A DNA stretch of 64,000 nt from Nothophaeocryptopus gaeumannii. Its lineage: Eukaryota; Ascomycota; Dothideomycetes; Mycosphaerellales; Mycosphaerellaceae. The translations under genes were made by a program, and so were the position numbers. The stretch spans positions 2,604,001 to 2,668,000 of the forward strand of contig JASISA010000025.1 in NCBI GenBank assembly GCA_031771865.1, read 5' to 3'. Below, piece by piece: positions 44,289-55,420 of the stretch (position 1 is its first letter; the number at the start of each line of letters is the position of its first letter). Below the pieces are notes generated by a model. It was given only the letters and a program-made list of their open reading frames with translations, did no database searches and was not told the origin of the DNA.

Positions 44289-45669
44289 CTAGACCGTCAT
44301 TCCCGCCAGGCGCTCGCGAAGTACCTGCGCCATATCGGACACAGTACGGAAGCCGACACGCTCGCCCTTATCGTTCAGTAGCACGACACGGTTGCCAGTG
44401 CTCTTATTAACTTCAGCCGCGGCATCTTCCTTCTCTTGAGTCTTGACACCAGACTTGTCGAGCTCGTTGACAGACTTCAGACCTTGGAAGTCGCCCTCAA
44501 TGCCCGATGGCTTCTCATCGTAGATGTCGAAGTATGGGAAGCCGTGCTCGGCATACGTCTGAGCCGTGACAGGAGTTGAGGGCGGAGGCAGACCGGTGAA
44601 CTCGCGGAAGCTCTCCGAGTTGACGGTTTGGACATTGAATATGGTGCCGCATTCAGGCTCCCAGATCGTTGGGGGGTTCTTGTCTGCGGCAATGGCCTGC
44701 TTGATTAGGCCGCCGGCGGCGATGCCCAATTCAGCTTTGGCGTTGCTGCCGCCACCACCACCTCGAAGACGCAGCTGCAGGTATATCATCTCGCCCTAGA
44801 AACGATTAACGCTTAGTTCGGGGCATGCACGCGATCAGATGCACTTACATTGCGGATTCTGTGCGAACCAAGCGTACCGTCGCCCTCCAGCTGCTTCCCT
44901 CCAAAGACGAGACGCTGCTGATCCTGGGGAATGCCCTCTTTGTCTTCTATCAGGGACTTGACCTCGTTGATGGTGTGCATGGAAGAGACAGACAAGCTGA
45001 TACACTTGCCAGTCAAAGTCTTGACAAGCAGCTGATTCCACTCGCTCTGCGGCCCCCAAAGGTGGCTGTGGGACACTCTCGGTGGTGTTGGGCGGGAAGG
45101 CGTGATCTCGATCTGAATACCGCCCACGACTTCTTCGCCAGTAAGCTGAGCCTCCACCAAGTAACCGCTTCCCAGCGGCATTGCAACAAATTGACGCACG
45201 GTGCCGTCGCTGTTGGCAATACCGTCCAGCCACAGTTGATCTGGAGTCACGACATAGTCTTGTATGCTCTTCTTCTCCTTGACTTGTGCAAGGCGCCGCA
45301 TCAAGGTTGCTTCAGTTTCGCGCGCAGGTTCTCCAGAGATGGCGTTGACGCTACCGACATAGATCTTGATAGCGAAAGGTGAGTTGCTAGAGAAGCTGAT
45401 CCACATAGCCTCGCGCTGATACATTGGAAGGAAGAAGCCGCCCTTCGCTTTCATGTGGTCTGGGAGGCCCTTGTAGTCGCTCGTTCGGTGTAGCGGGAAG
45501 CAGCCCAGACTCGGCGGCAACGACTTCTGCTCCTCGTCATCGGAGACACGCTCAATGAGTCGCCGTCAGCTGCGATATGCCACCTTCTGCACGCACCTTG
45601 AATAGTGTCGTCTGTGTTGAGGGCCGCGCCTGAGCGAGTCAGGTGGGTGGATAGCGTAGTGGCCGCCAT
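44289..45669 (-). CDS. Protein with internal ubiquitin domain (GGFFLPMYQREAMW family)
   Basis: Two exons are certain: 45550-44849 (open from at least 45520) and 44795-44289, joined by a 53-bp intron (GTAAGT...TTCTAG). The first part has 'KGGFFLPMYQREAMWISF' and 'QLWLDGI...RQFVAMPLGSGY', a domain seen in fungal proteins beside ubiquitin-like folds. Next is a ubiquitin-like domain ('QLLVKTLTGKCISLSV' to LRLRGGGGG) crossing the splice site, then about 160 further residues, so the di-glycine is internal. The N-terminus is uncertain: an ATG at 45669 reads MAATTLSTHLTRSGAAL, but its only good donor (GTGCGT, about 45596) does not match the phase of the exon that reads RVSDDEEQKSLPPSLG. A frameshift or rare splice may be involved. 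Length about 400-426 residues. Confidence 0.72.
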
Positions 45670-46211
45670 CGCGCTGACGGTGTGCTTGGGACTGTCGAGA
45701 TGCGGATGAAGTGAGGATGTTTTGTTTTCGTTGAAAGTTGACGGAGACGGTGCAAACGAAGGAGGTGACGCAGGCTCTGCAAGGTTCAAAGCCTGACGCA
45801 TGGGCCAGTGTGGAAGTGAGGGCGGAAGTGAAAGCGAATGCAACCGGTGTTCTATGAGTACCGATCGATTCTGAAGCCACGTCAACGCGCTTTTTTGAAC
45901 AGAAAATGTTTCGTCTATCTAGATTCATGCAGCTCAGCATGGGTGTGAAAACGCCATCGCTTTGCAAGGGGTCCTCGCGCTCCCGACTGAGCTGCTCGAG
46001 GGGGTATGGCACGCCGTGGCATGCTGTCGTCGTGAAGTCGCTGAAGTTTTGAGAAAAGCACACAAACCGCTAAGCCATATGTTCCGTCCCTTTAGTCCGC
46101 ATGACCTCGTGTTCAGCTACGGGCTTGCTCCTCTCAAGCAATAGCCCGCCAATGTGCAACTCCATCTAAGCCAGATTCTTCATCGAGCCGTGACGTAGTC
46201 CTATGTCCCAT
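45670..46211. other. Intergenic region
   Basis: 542 bp between two minus-strand genes (promoter of the ubiquitin-domain gene and 3' UTR of Ran). Nothing else seen. Confidence 0.55.
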
Positions 46212-47064
46212 CTACAAGTCTGGGTCCTCCTCGTCTGGCAGTGGCATGTTGGCTGCGTCTTGCATCTCCTTCTGGGCGGCCTCCATGGCGGCCTGGTCGA
46301 CCTGGACCTCCGGTGGTGCGAGAGCTGGGGCGGCAACGAATTCCTAGAAACAAGTCAGTTCAAATTCCCACAAACACACTGCTTCTGAGACCGCTTACCA
46401 AAGACTGGTTGCCGACGAGCTTTCGCGCAAGCCACAGGAATGGCTTCTCGAAGTTGTAGTTGGACTTGGCGGAGATGTCGTAGTACTGGAGGTTCTTCTT
46501 GCGGTGGAAAGTGATGGTCTTGGCCTTGACCTTGCGCTCCTTCACGTCGACCTTGTTGCCAGTCAAGACAATCGGGATGTTCTCGCAAACGCGGACCAAG
46601 TCACGGTGCCAGTTGGGGACATTCTTGTACGTGATGCGGGATGTGACGTCGAACATGATGATACCGCACTGGCCGTTGATGTAGTATCCATCGCGCAGAC
46701 CACCGAACTTCTCTTGTCCCGCAGTATCCCACACATCGAACTGGATCTGGCCGAGGTTCTGTATCCTTGTTAGCCTTTCTCCTCTCCTCTTCTGCTCCTG
46801 ACGATTCTGCTTACGGTGGTGAAGCCGAGTGGATGGACCTCGACACCGAGAGTAGCGATGTACTTCTTCTCGAATTCTCCAGTCAAGTGACGCTTGACGA
46901 AGGTGGTCTAGACAAGCTTGAGTTAGCTATTGATCCCTCACATCCGCGCTCAAGAACGATGCCAAAGTCGCGCATGCTCTTGCTGAATGCTCCTCACCTT
47001 TCCAGTACCACCGTCACCGACAAGCACAAGCTTGAAGGTGGGGACTTGCTGGCCCTCAGCCATG
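46212..47064 (-). CDS. GSP1: Ran/Gsp1 nuclear GTPase
   Basis: Small GTPase that drives nucleocytoplasmic transport and spindle assembly. Four exons, 47064-46999, 46907-46815, 46758-46399 and 46343-46212, all phase 0, give 216 residues, the family's exact length. GTP motifs: P-loop GDGGTGKTT across intron 1, switch II 'DTAGQEKFGGLRDGYYI', NKVD and the SAK motif (DISAKSNYNFEKPF). The C-terminal acidic tail ends LPDEEDPDL, the Ran hallmark (DEDDEL-like); there is no prenylation cysteine. Intron sizes are 91, 56 and 55 bp. An apparent start at MWDTAGQ inside exon 3 is not the true start. Confidence 0.98.
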
Positions 47065-48282
47065 TTGTTTCTGGTCGTGTGTTGGTATGTGGTTCGTCTC
47101 AAGCGGCGCGCGGTCGCTGCTAGTATTCAAGCGTCGTTTCGTGACCCGATCTGTATGAGTGACCGGTGGTTGTGGTGCTCGTGGAGTGGTAAGGTGTGTG
47201 GATTGAGAAAGACGTTGAGAGTTGGAGACTGGAGCGTTTCTTGATGAGAGAGTGAGGTTTTCGCTTGGGCCCCCGCGTCACCGAGAGCAACAAGCGGCGG
47301 GCAGGCGCCGACTCCCGCGCTTGGCGTCCTTCCACCACTCCGCTTCACCGCCTGGAGCTCTCACTTCACTTCACTTCCTTCACCTCAATATCACAGGCCA
47401 TCACAGGTACAAGCGCTCTCTAACTGTAGCTTGCTGGCGTACTCATACGCGCTTCAAAATGTCCTTGTCTGGCAGTGCTGGCATGTGGACAGCTTAGAAC
47501 CTTTTTGCTGGCATCTCCTCGCTCACGGCAGTGTTGGGCACTTTGCCTAGTAGCGAACAGGCCCTCGCTGCTGACAAATATGGACAGAGCAGTCATTCAC
47601 ACGCCGGAGTCATCAACTTCAGTGTGGACTCCATCTCGAGTTCAAGCTATCGTCATGTGAAAGGACGAGTACAAGTAGCCTCATGCACGAGACCCGCGCT
47701 CAGCCTCAGCCAAACCAGGTTCGCAAGGCCCCAGCTTCTAGCTTTCTATACAAGTTATTGTCCGCAGGAGTTTAGACATCGCTTTGGCAGCCTCGCTCTT
47801 TGTGAGATAGGCTCTGGCGCGGAGTTCAACCTCTTGCCTTTCTCAAGGTGGATGAGATACGAGCGCATGTGACGAGGCCACGCCGCTGAAAGTGGGCAAG
47901 CTGAGAAAGCTGCTCATTATGGCAGCCATCCTCCACGCCATTACGATGGGTAGACTGCTATCGCGAGCATCGTGGTCAACACACTCGCTGCTTTGCACAT
48001 GCGAGAAAGGCAAGGATCCTGGAATGGTTGTTAGGACGTGATGCTCATGACAGGAGTTTTATCGTACCCATCCAGCAAATCACAGTTTTCACCCTTACCC
48101 ATTACCCATCAATGTAGGTACACCCCCAACGTTCACTTTCACGCGGATCCGTACGGCGGCCGGATGCTCTCGGCGCGCATACGCACTTGCCAAGGCTACT
48201 ACTGTTTGCATCCACCTAAGGAGTCTGCACATTCGAATCTCCAAGCTTCTCACAGACACATACCGCTCGTCAACACCCAAAG
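47065..48282. other. Divergent intergenic region
   Basis: 1.2 kb upstream of Ran, with pyrimidine-rich tracts near 47360-47390. No supported gene. Confidence 0.5.
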
Positions 48283-48641
48283 ATGTCGGCGACATCTGAC
48301 AGCGATGGCGACCCCAACGACGCTGATGCTCAGACCTCGCCATTCTTCCACAAGTTGCCGCGGTAAATACGCGATGAGATCTACGGTCTCGCCTCCGCCA
48401 GCGAACATGAGGAGCTCAAAATCATCAGAATGAAGGGTTGGATGGAGAGAGAGCAGGAGAATCGCAAACGGGCAAAGGGAATCAATGTATAGCCCCCAGT
48501 TCTTTGATGCAAGTCGCTTCTAACCAGTTTCAGCGAGCTTATGATCCTCCCGCTATCCTCTCGTGCCCATTCAACAGCTTCATAGTCAGCAAACAGTTCT
48601 ACAAGGAAGCTGTCGCTGAGTATATGCGGTGCAAGACCTGA
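48283..48641 (+). pseudogene. F-box/2EXR-like gene fragment with nonsense codon
   Basis: From the ATG at 48283 the frame reads MSATSDSDGDPNDADA, then SPFFHKLPR, then TAA at 48364-48366, then IRDEIYGLASASEHEEL in the same frame. In this fungal family the motif is LPREIRDxIY, so the TAA sits on a conserved residue of the F-box-like start. The frame continues to 48486, followed by a good 41-bp intron (GTATAG...AACCAG) and FQRAYDPPAILSCPFNSF, 'IVSKQFYKEAVAEYM' and a TGA at 48639-48641, much earlier than the usual length. So there is one internal stop and a truncated 3' end. The function would have been unknown even if intact. Confidence 0.65.
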
Positions 48642-49414
48642 GGTGCACGGTGCAAGATCGGGATTCCCTTGCGGGTGACTACGAAGAGATAATGATGTTG
48701 CTCGCCTGATAGTAATGTCTAATGGGAAACAGTGGCGCCTTCTGCACCTCCTCCTACTCTCCTTGCTGCCGACTCTTTCCCCCCGAAAGTGTTTGGAACC
48801 ACGAGTTTCTGCCCAGATGATACATGTTCTGGAGTTTGCCCTGCCATCCCGAGTCACAGCACTGGATCTTCTTCACGGCTCCTTGTTCTACCTACTCATC
48901 TTCATCCGAGATCATGTTGGAGAAGTCGACGTAGTGATCTCGCGCTGGTCTGACTCAAGGGCTTAATGAGCGGGGATAGCTCCAATCCGCTGGCGGCACT
49001 GAAGGAAGTATCCGCCGAAAAGAGAGTCTCCAGCCGAGAAAGGCCGGATTGAGAGCTCACATGTCCTTGAAGATTCCGCCAGTAGCAAGATGTTCTAGCG
49101 AATGTCAACAGAAGAGCCGAGTCCAGCTCATGTACATGACAAGACATCGCTGAGCGGTGCCGCCAGGCTTGTCTACAGTGGGCGTCTTCTAAGGTCAGCA
49201 GCGAAAACACCTTTGATCTTATTGGCAAACTCAATCCTGCGACAATTGGGATAGAACGCCGAGCACGATTCATCACATTAGTGCAATCGTTTAGGCCCAC
49301 AAATCGCTGTGATCACTTTCAGGTTTATCAGAAGAAATCCAGTCTCGCAGCTTCTTGATCTCGAAAACACAGGCATTTACCAATAGATCTCCCGTTAATC
49401 TTTCGCAGTCTCCT
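48642..49414. other. Intergenic region
   Basis: 773 bp; no gene supported. The 132-codon minus frame at 48902-49300 has no family signal. Confidence 0.5.
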
Positions 49415-50016
49415 TCAAGCACCCTTATTCACCCAGCTACTCGACCAGCTCACACCACTCCTCTTGAACAATTGCGTCACAGGACATCTCCTTTCCGTCT
49501 CACTCGCAAATTCCTCAAACTTCGCTTGATCAGCGTCAGTTGCAACTTCGACTTTCAAATCGATGGCGCTCCAGTTCGCGTTGCCGGATGCGCCTTGGAC
49601 GAGGACTGAGGGGTCGAGTTGGCCCTTGAAGCAATCAGCATTCCACTTCTAGGCGTGTTAGTTGTAGATCAGCTTACCTCGACAGTCACATTCCATTCTC
49701 CCATCTTGATACCCAAGTCCTTTGCGACAATACTTCCTGTGACTTGGGTGCAAGAGCTCAAAGCGCTCAGATTGAAGTGCAACGGCGAGGGATGAGCATC
49801 GCCGCCGCCGAAAGCTGGGTAGGCGTCTGTATTGATTGTGTGAGAGGAGCCTTTGACGCTGATATTCTGTGCGACGCCATTGCCGATTCCGGAGACTTGG
49901 AAGGGGATGGTATCTCTCCGAGAGATTGTTGTAGAGAGGGGCCTGGAAGCAGTGGATCGGAGTGCTCGCCGAGCTGTGATTACAGACGCTCTGAGTAATT
50001 TGCTGGTAGCTGCCAT
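49415..50016 (-). CDS. OsmC/Ohr-family peroxiredoxin-like protein, mitochondrial
   Basis: Thiol peroxidase family acting on organic hydroperoxides. Exons 50016-49678 and 49624-49415 give 182 residues. Residues 1 to about 35 are rich in Arg, Ser and Thr without acids (ARRALRSTASRPLSTTISRR), a likely mitochondrial presequence. The two redox cysteines are in 'NLSALSSCTQVTG' and 'ERRCPVTQLFKRSG', the expected positions. 'HPSPLHFNLSALSSC' is the Ohr/OsmC core. The 53-bp intron has donor GTAAGC and acceptor TCAAG, and the sequence GQLDPSVLVQGASGNANW follows it. Intact, unlike several neighbours. Confidence 0.88.
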
Positions 50017-50261
50017 GTTCCTATTATGTATCGATGGATCTTTGCGTAATGAAGTAGTCTGCACACATGTCAATGGGATCAGCTCTTCGTTTTCATGAGG
50101 TCGTTATAAGCTTTCCACATGTCCGAGAGCAAGTAGAGTTTGTTGCGAATGCTTGGCAACGATGATGTGATAAGGGAGGAGACTTGGAGACAATTACTCC
50201 AGGGATTGCAATGAGATAGAAGCGCTGGCTTTTTCGTATCCGTTTCTTGCCCCTCGTTGTA

Positions 50262-50655
50262 TCAACAGCCGGACTCCACCACGCCTCCGTAGACGCCAGT
50301 GGCATTGTAGTTCCTGGGTCAGTCAGCATTGCTGTTCCTGTCAGTCAGAATTTGAAACGCATACCACATGTCCCACCAGACGTTGGTCAGAGGCTCGCAG
50401 GTCTCAACGTCCACGAATTGGCTTTCGATAACAACCGGCACACCAGGCTGACCTTCTTGCAAGTCGTAGCGAATGTATCCCCCCTTTGACCCAGTAGGAA
50501 TCAACCTCCTCTTACGGAGCTAGCCCACAAGTATTGGATTTGTCGAAAATGGTTTCGTTCGGTGTGGCAGGCGTGTCGGATGCATTGATCGAGTTGCAGA
50601 CGCGCCGTGAAAGGACGGGAGGTGCAAACACATCGGCAGACGGCGCAATGATTGT
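50262..50655 (-). pseudogene. Intradiol ring-cleavage dioxygenase remnant
   Basis: The minus strand keeps the middle of a fungal intradiol (catechol/protocatechuate-type) dioxygenase: 'TCGLAP', then 'EEVDSYWVKG', 'YIRYDLQEGQPGVPVVIE', 'FVDVETCEPLTNVWWDMWY' and, after an intron-like gap, 'NATGVYGGVVESG'. It has at least three lesions: a TAA at 50514-50512 right after LAP, where the family has a Glu; a frame change at a run of six G (50484-50479 on this strand), which should be five; and a TGA at 50264-50262 after ESGC. The downstream half with the remaining iron ligands is missing. It is not functional as it stands. Confidence 0.75.
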
Positions 50656-50959
50656 CCGGGTTTCTCGGCGTGGTGGAACTTCCTCGACGACAACAACGCG
50701 TCTGGATCATGCCCATCTCGCAAGTCCACCTCCTATCATTGTCATCGCCAAAGCTGACTTCTTTATGCGCAGAGCCCGGTTCAAAAGAGAGATATCAGGA
50801 GCATAGTTTCCACTCGATTTCAACGACTACGATATTGCTTAGAACCGCCAAACAGTCTCCGTCGAAAGGGTTCCATGATACTGCTCCTTCTCCGATGTTT
50901 CTGGACTTACCAGCGATGATATCCTCAGCATCTTCACAGCAGGCTTGGAGTGAAGCAGA
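50656..50959. other. Gap between two gene remnants
   Basis: About 300 bp. Part may be the lost 5' end of the dioxygenase; no frame can be followed. Confidence 0.4.
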
Positions 50960-52005
50960 TCATACCGATGCGTACACTGCCGCCTCACACGCAACCCATT
51001 GCCCAAGGACGTTGGGATCGCAGAAGGGCATGACCTGAGAAGCTATCATTCCAGCAATGCCCTTTTCGCGGTCGCACCACCAGAAGAGATTCGCGATCCC
51101 TGCCCACCAGGCTGTACTGGCGCCTCTGCCGGTAGCTCCCGGTGCGATGGTCTGCATGAATGAAAGTCCCCAGCCTTGTGGCGGATCCCCTTCTTGAGGA
51201 TATATATGTGGGATTGGGTTGGTCTGCCCCTTCTTCGCGTCGGGAATGAGGTTCCTGGCGAAGTTTGGCCATTGCGCGATTTGGTTCTGCCACCTGTACC
51301 ACAAGTCAGCTGTGTCGCGAGCGCCATGTGCCGGGACACTGACATCAAGTCCACAGTCTCCTTGAGGATCTGCGTGCCTGTCTTGGGACTCTTTGCATCG
51401 TTGAGCAGCGCTGCCAAGACCTGTACATACTCGACGGGCTTCGCGTAGCAGCCAGCCCCACCGCTGTGGAATAGTCTGGCTCTGTCCTCTTCTGATTCAG
51501 CCATGATGGGTTCGCGGAGAATATGGTCTCGCTCCTCGCTCTTCGAAGGATCTCCCGGCCACTTTTGAAGCATGAAAGCCAAGTTCTCCTTCATGTGCGG
51601 GGTGGAGAACATCTCAATGGACTTCAGACCCAAGGGAGCCATGATGTTGTCCTGGATCCAATCATTCAACCGGATCCCGGTGGCACGCTCGAGGACAATA
51701 CCAGCCCAGTCCATGTTTGTTCCATACTCCCAAGCCTCTCTTGGCTGGTGTACCAATGGCATCTTCAACACGTCACTGATCTGAAAGCGGTGATTAGTGA
51801 CTTCGAAGTTCAGACCATTTTTCCGAATTGCTCACATCAGCATGAAAAAACATCATAGCCAACCGGACGGCCGTGGTCTCGCAACCTCTCACTCAGTTAT
51901 TCGTATCCGAATCCCGCTGTGTGAGAGAGCGACATGCGCAAAGTAATGTCTTTCTTGCGATCGACTAAATCGCCGTCTGCTTGAAGCACCTTCTTTGCTG
52001 TTGAG
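50960..52005 (-). pseudogene. Serine hydrolase (class C beta-lactamase fold) pseudogene
   Basis: Fungal beta-lactamase-fold esterase. Good exons are 51780-51344 ('HQPREAWEYGTNMDWAGIVL', 'RLNDWIQDNIMAPLGLKSIE') and 51293-50960 (from WQNQIAQW to the stop), joined by a 50-bp intron. Upstream, 'VLQADGDLVDRKKDITLR' and 'MSLSHTAGFGYE' are followed in frame by a TAA (51899-51897) and then LSERLRDHGRPVGYD. At a run of six T on this strand (51850-51845) the frame slips by one base before the next donor (GTGAGC). The N-terminal part with the catalytic Ser-x-x-Lys cannot be found. So the 3' two-thirds is well kept, while the 5' part is broken by one stop, one frameshift and loss of the active-site exon. 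Confidence 0.8.
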
Positions 52006-52269
52006 CTCTGAATAGAGGCTCAAAGTGAGAAAATAAGTTGCGGTCACGACTTTGTATGCCTGGACCGATCTCATGATCCTCGCAAGCCATGAACCTAAGT
52101 CTTGATCCCTGTAATGGAACCTGGACGCTGAAAGAACCATTTTTGCTTCACTTCACATGAGTATCTGTGATCGAGTTAAATCACTATCTATCTCACTTTG
52201 AAATTCTGATTCGCTACGCAACCGAAGCCGGGCTCAATCAGCCATGACTGCTGCAACCTATCTGCCAGC

Positions 52270-53373
52270 ATGGCCTACCGCATCGACATGCACACTCACA
52301 TCATGCCATCATGCCTACCCAACGGTTCGTCTGTATTCAACTCATCAGGCGATGACTGGCCGCAGCTTCGACCGAACCCCAATGACCCACAGAAATTCGA
52401 CATGTACGTCGGCGACACATTCTTTCGAACAGTCGAGCAGAACAGTTTCGATCCTGCAACAAGAATCGCAGAAATGGACGCTTCTAGAGTCGAAGTCCAA
52501 GTCTTGAGCACTATCCCAATTCTTTTCTGCTACGACAAGCCTTTCGAGCCTGCGATCACTTTCGCGAAGTATCTCAACGATGACCTGGCAGCAGTGGTCC
52601 GACATCATCCAAATCGATTCATTGGTCTAGGAACATTACCACTGCAAGACATCGATGCATCTATCGAAGAGCTTCGGCGGTGCAAGGAAGAACTGGGCCT
52701 TGCGGGTATCGAGATCGGTACGACCATCGGAGACACCCAGCTCGACGACAAATCGCTATACCCTCTCTGGCGAGCCTGCGAAGAATTGGACATGCCAATC
52801 TTCGTCCATCCACTCGGCTACTCCCTTCCTTCAGAAAATGCCAAACGCTGGTCTACCCACTGGGGCAGCTGGCTTATCGGCATGCCCTGCGAAACGGCCT
52901 TAGCGATTCAGGCTCTTACATCGAGTGGAGTCTTCGTCAAGTTCCCCAAACTAAGAATGTGCTTCGCGCACGCGGGAGGAGCATACCCTGCACTTCTCGG
53001 CCGCATCCAACATGGTTTCGACGTTCGCCCAGACCTCGTCGCGAAAGATGCGATGCGTGTCACACCAACCGAGCACCTGTATCACAGGCAAAATATTTGG
53101 GTTGATAGCTTGGTGCATGACCCGGATCTGTTGGAGTATCTTGTGAAGAAGATGGGTACGGAGAGGATCGTAATGGGGAGCGATTATCCGTTTCCATTGG
53201 GCGAGATGCCGCAGGCTGGAAAGATGCTTGCGGAGGATAAGAAGTTGGATGACTTCTTGACATGGGAGGAGAGGAAGGCTATGTTGGCTGGTAATGCTCT
53301 GAGGTTTCTTGGGTTGGAGAAGGACCCGAGATGGGCTCATGTTATGGAGCGACCTGCCAAGACAGCCTCGTGA
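52270..53373 (+). CDS. ACMSD-like amidohydrolase (metal-dependent decarboxylase)
   Basis: Amidohydrolase-2 family, closest to 2-amino-3-carboxymuconate-6-semialdehyde decarboxylase, a non-oxidative decarboxylase in tryptophan and nitro/aminoaromatic breakdown. Single exon, 367 residues. Metal ligands are visible: HTH in 'RIDMHTHIMPSCLP' near residue 8, the histidine in IFVHPLG near 180, the histidine in 'FAHAGGAYPALLGRIQHGFD' near 238 and the aspartate in 'RIVMGSDYPFPLG' near 303. Length matches the family, and there is no targeting signal. The exact substrate cannot be told from sequence; related enzymes act on other aromatic acids. The gene stands beside remnants of a dioxygenase and a hydrolase. 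Confidence 0.88.
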   Translation: MAYRIDMHTHIMPSCLPNGSSVFNSSGDDWPQLRPNPNDPQKFDMYVGDTFFRTVEQNSFDPATRIAEMDASRVEVQVLSTIPILFCYDKPFEPAITFAKYLNDDLAAVVRHHPNRFIGLGTLPLQDIDASIEELRRCKEELGLAGIEIGTTIGDTQLDDKSLYPLWRACEELDMPIFVHPLGYSLPSENAKRWSTHWGSWLIGMPCETALAIQALTSSGVFVKFPKLRMCFAHAGGAYPALLGRIQHGFDVRPDLVAKDAMRVTPTEHLYHRQNIWVDSLVHDPDLLEYLVKKMGTERIVMGSDYPFPLGEMPQAGKMLAEDKKLDDFLTWEERKAMLAGNALRFLGLEKDPRWAHVMERPAKTAS

Positions 53374-54141
53374 CTTGGGAGTTAGAAACCGAACGAGTGT
53401 TACATGCAACATCTCTTTTTCTCATGCTGTCGTATTTGCTCGCACTGCGCATTTTGCAGCGTTCACAGCACGCACAAGGTTGTGACATCGTCCGCGATGT
53501 CGTTGAGGGCACATACTCGGCTAGTGCACCTCGACAACGTACCTGCCACATTAGGTTAGAAGCCTTGAGACGGAAGGTAAGTCTCTGTTTGTCGTTATCG
53601 AAGACAAGGAACGTCAAGGTGTTGATGTTAAGGAGTCTCATGGTGACTTGAATACAGCTAGCAACACCATTCTCGAGCGTGTGCAAAGAGTGACTCATGT
53701 CGGAATTCAGTGCTTCGTCTAATGCTCGAGGCAGCTTTTGAGCAAGTGTCAACCAATTGTTACGCGCCTCATGAGGCGAAGAAAGCGTGCATCTTCAAAT
53801 GGCATCCTGTCTCAGCAATCGGCTTGCTCATTCGTGAGTCTCCGATGTCCAGGCCGTCGAGAGTGAACACCATTGTATAGATCCACAAAGACAATAGAGA
53901 AAGACTGGGCGTAAGGTTGCCTTTATTGGGACATCGATGTTGGTGTCGTTGTTAATGTGAAGTCGGGCAAGGAGAAACTGGCCGGCGGCCGAGTGTACCA
54001 CTTTGGGGCACAATCGGCCGAGGCCATATACTGCGGCTAAAAGTTCTACCGCTGATACTATGATAGCACCACTCACCCGAATGTTTCCAGTCATAGACTT
54101 TCCCAAAAACATATCTTCTTGTTTTTGCTGCGCTTCATACA
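53374..54141. other. Intergenic region
   Basis: 768 bp between two plus-strand genes; nothing supported. Confidence 0.55.
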
Positions 54142-55420
54142 ATGGCCGACCTCAAGACCTGCCCGCCGCTTACTCGCGACTCTGTCAAGAACGCCCACAA
54201 GCGCATCGCATCCTATATCCACCGAACACCCATAGCAACATGCGATACCATCAACCACATCGCTTCCACTGCTCAAGCGGAAAGAGCAGAAGGGAATCCA
54301 GTTGGAGAGCCTTCGAATGGCACCGCGAAGCCGAAGATCAGTCTGTTCTTCAAATGCGAGAACCAGCAGCGCATAGGCGCTTTCAAAGCCCGAGGAGCTT
54401 TCCACGCTCTCGGCCGCTTGATCGAAGAAGAGGGCATTGATGAGGTCAGGAGGAAGGGTGTAGTCACACATAGCAGTGGTATGCCAGACACATGTACCAA
54501 GCCCATGTTGTCATGTAGGAAGCTCTGATATCCAGGTAGGTAACCACGCGCAAGCCCTCGCCCTAGCAGCAAAGACCCACAAGATCCCCGCGCACATCGT
54601 GATGCCCACGATCTCTACACCCTCCAAAATCGCCGGAACGCAATCTCACGGCGCGAATGTGATCTTCTCCGGCTCGACATCCAATGAGCGGGAAGCCGTC
54701 GTGGCAGATGTGATCCAGGAAACTGGAGCTACGCTGGTACCGCCTTATGATCATCCGGATATCATCCTCGGGCAGGGAACGCAGGCTTTGGAGTTGGAAC
54801 AGCAAGTCGAGGAACTTCTCTCGACTTCACCAGACCATAGCGTGTCTCCTTCAAAGGAACGTCTCGACGCAGTGATAGCTCCCATCGGTGGCGGCGGAAT
54901 GCTCTCCGGGATAGCCACGGCCATGCACACCACGGGCATTCAAGTCTTCGGCGCTGAGCCCTCGTTCGAAGGTGCCAATGATGCAGAGCTGGGTCTGAAA
55001 TCCGGGAGCAGGATCACGAAAGTCAAGACGTTGACAATCGCTGATGGACTTCGCACACCTGTCGGCGAGATTCCTTGGTCCATCGTAACAGATAAATCGA
55101 AGTTGACGGGTATATACTCTGTGACAGAAGAACAGATTAAAGCTGCGCTGAGATTAGCAATGGAGAGGATGAAGGTGTTTATCGAGCCGAGTGCAGCTGT
55201 ACCATTGGCGGTCGTATTATACAATGAAGAGTTCCGGAAGTTGGTGGAGAAGGAAGCTGGAGAGGAAGGATGGAATCTGGGCGTGGTTTTGAGCGGAGGC
55301 AACACGACCATGGAGGCAATCGCGAAGTTGTTCGCGGGTGGCGATACGAAGACCGAGGAGAGGCAGGCTGGAAAGGTGACTGTGAATGGCGAGAAGGTTG
55401 CAGAGAATGTCGCTGGTTGA
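54142..55420 (+). CDS. PLP-dependent serine/threonine dehydratase or serine racemase-like enzyme
   Basis: Fold-type II PLP enzyme of the serine racemase/threonine dehydratase family. Exons 54142-54478 and 54540-55420 give 405 residues. The PLP lysine is K82 in 'IGAFKARGAFHAL'; the substrate loop SSGNHAQALA is formed exactly across the intron; the phosphate-binding loop is 'APIGGGGMLSG'; and SGGN near the end is the last conserved loop ('GVVLSGGNTTMEA'). The 61-bp intron ends GGTAG|GT. No regulatory ACT domain follows, so this is the small catabolic/racemase type and not the isoleucine-pathway enzyme. A short insertion ('AERAEGNPVGEPSNGTA') near residue 47 is an addition to the fold. Confidence 0.88.

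Noticed and set aside
46360..46734. 124-codon GTPase fragment starting MWDTAGQ as a separate gene
   Set aside because: It is exon 3 of Ran; the other exons with P-loop and acidic tail join in phase.
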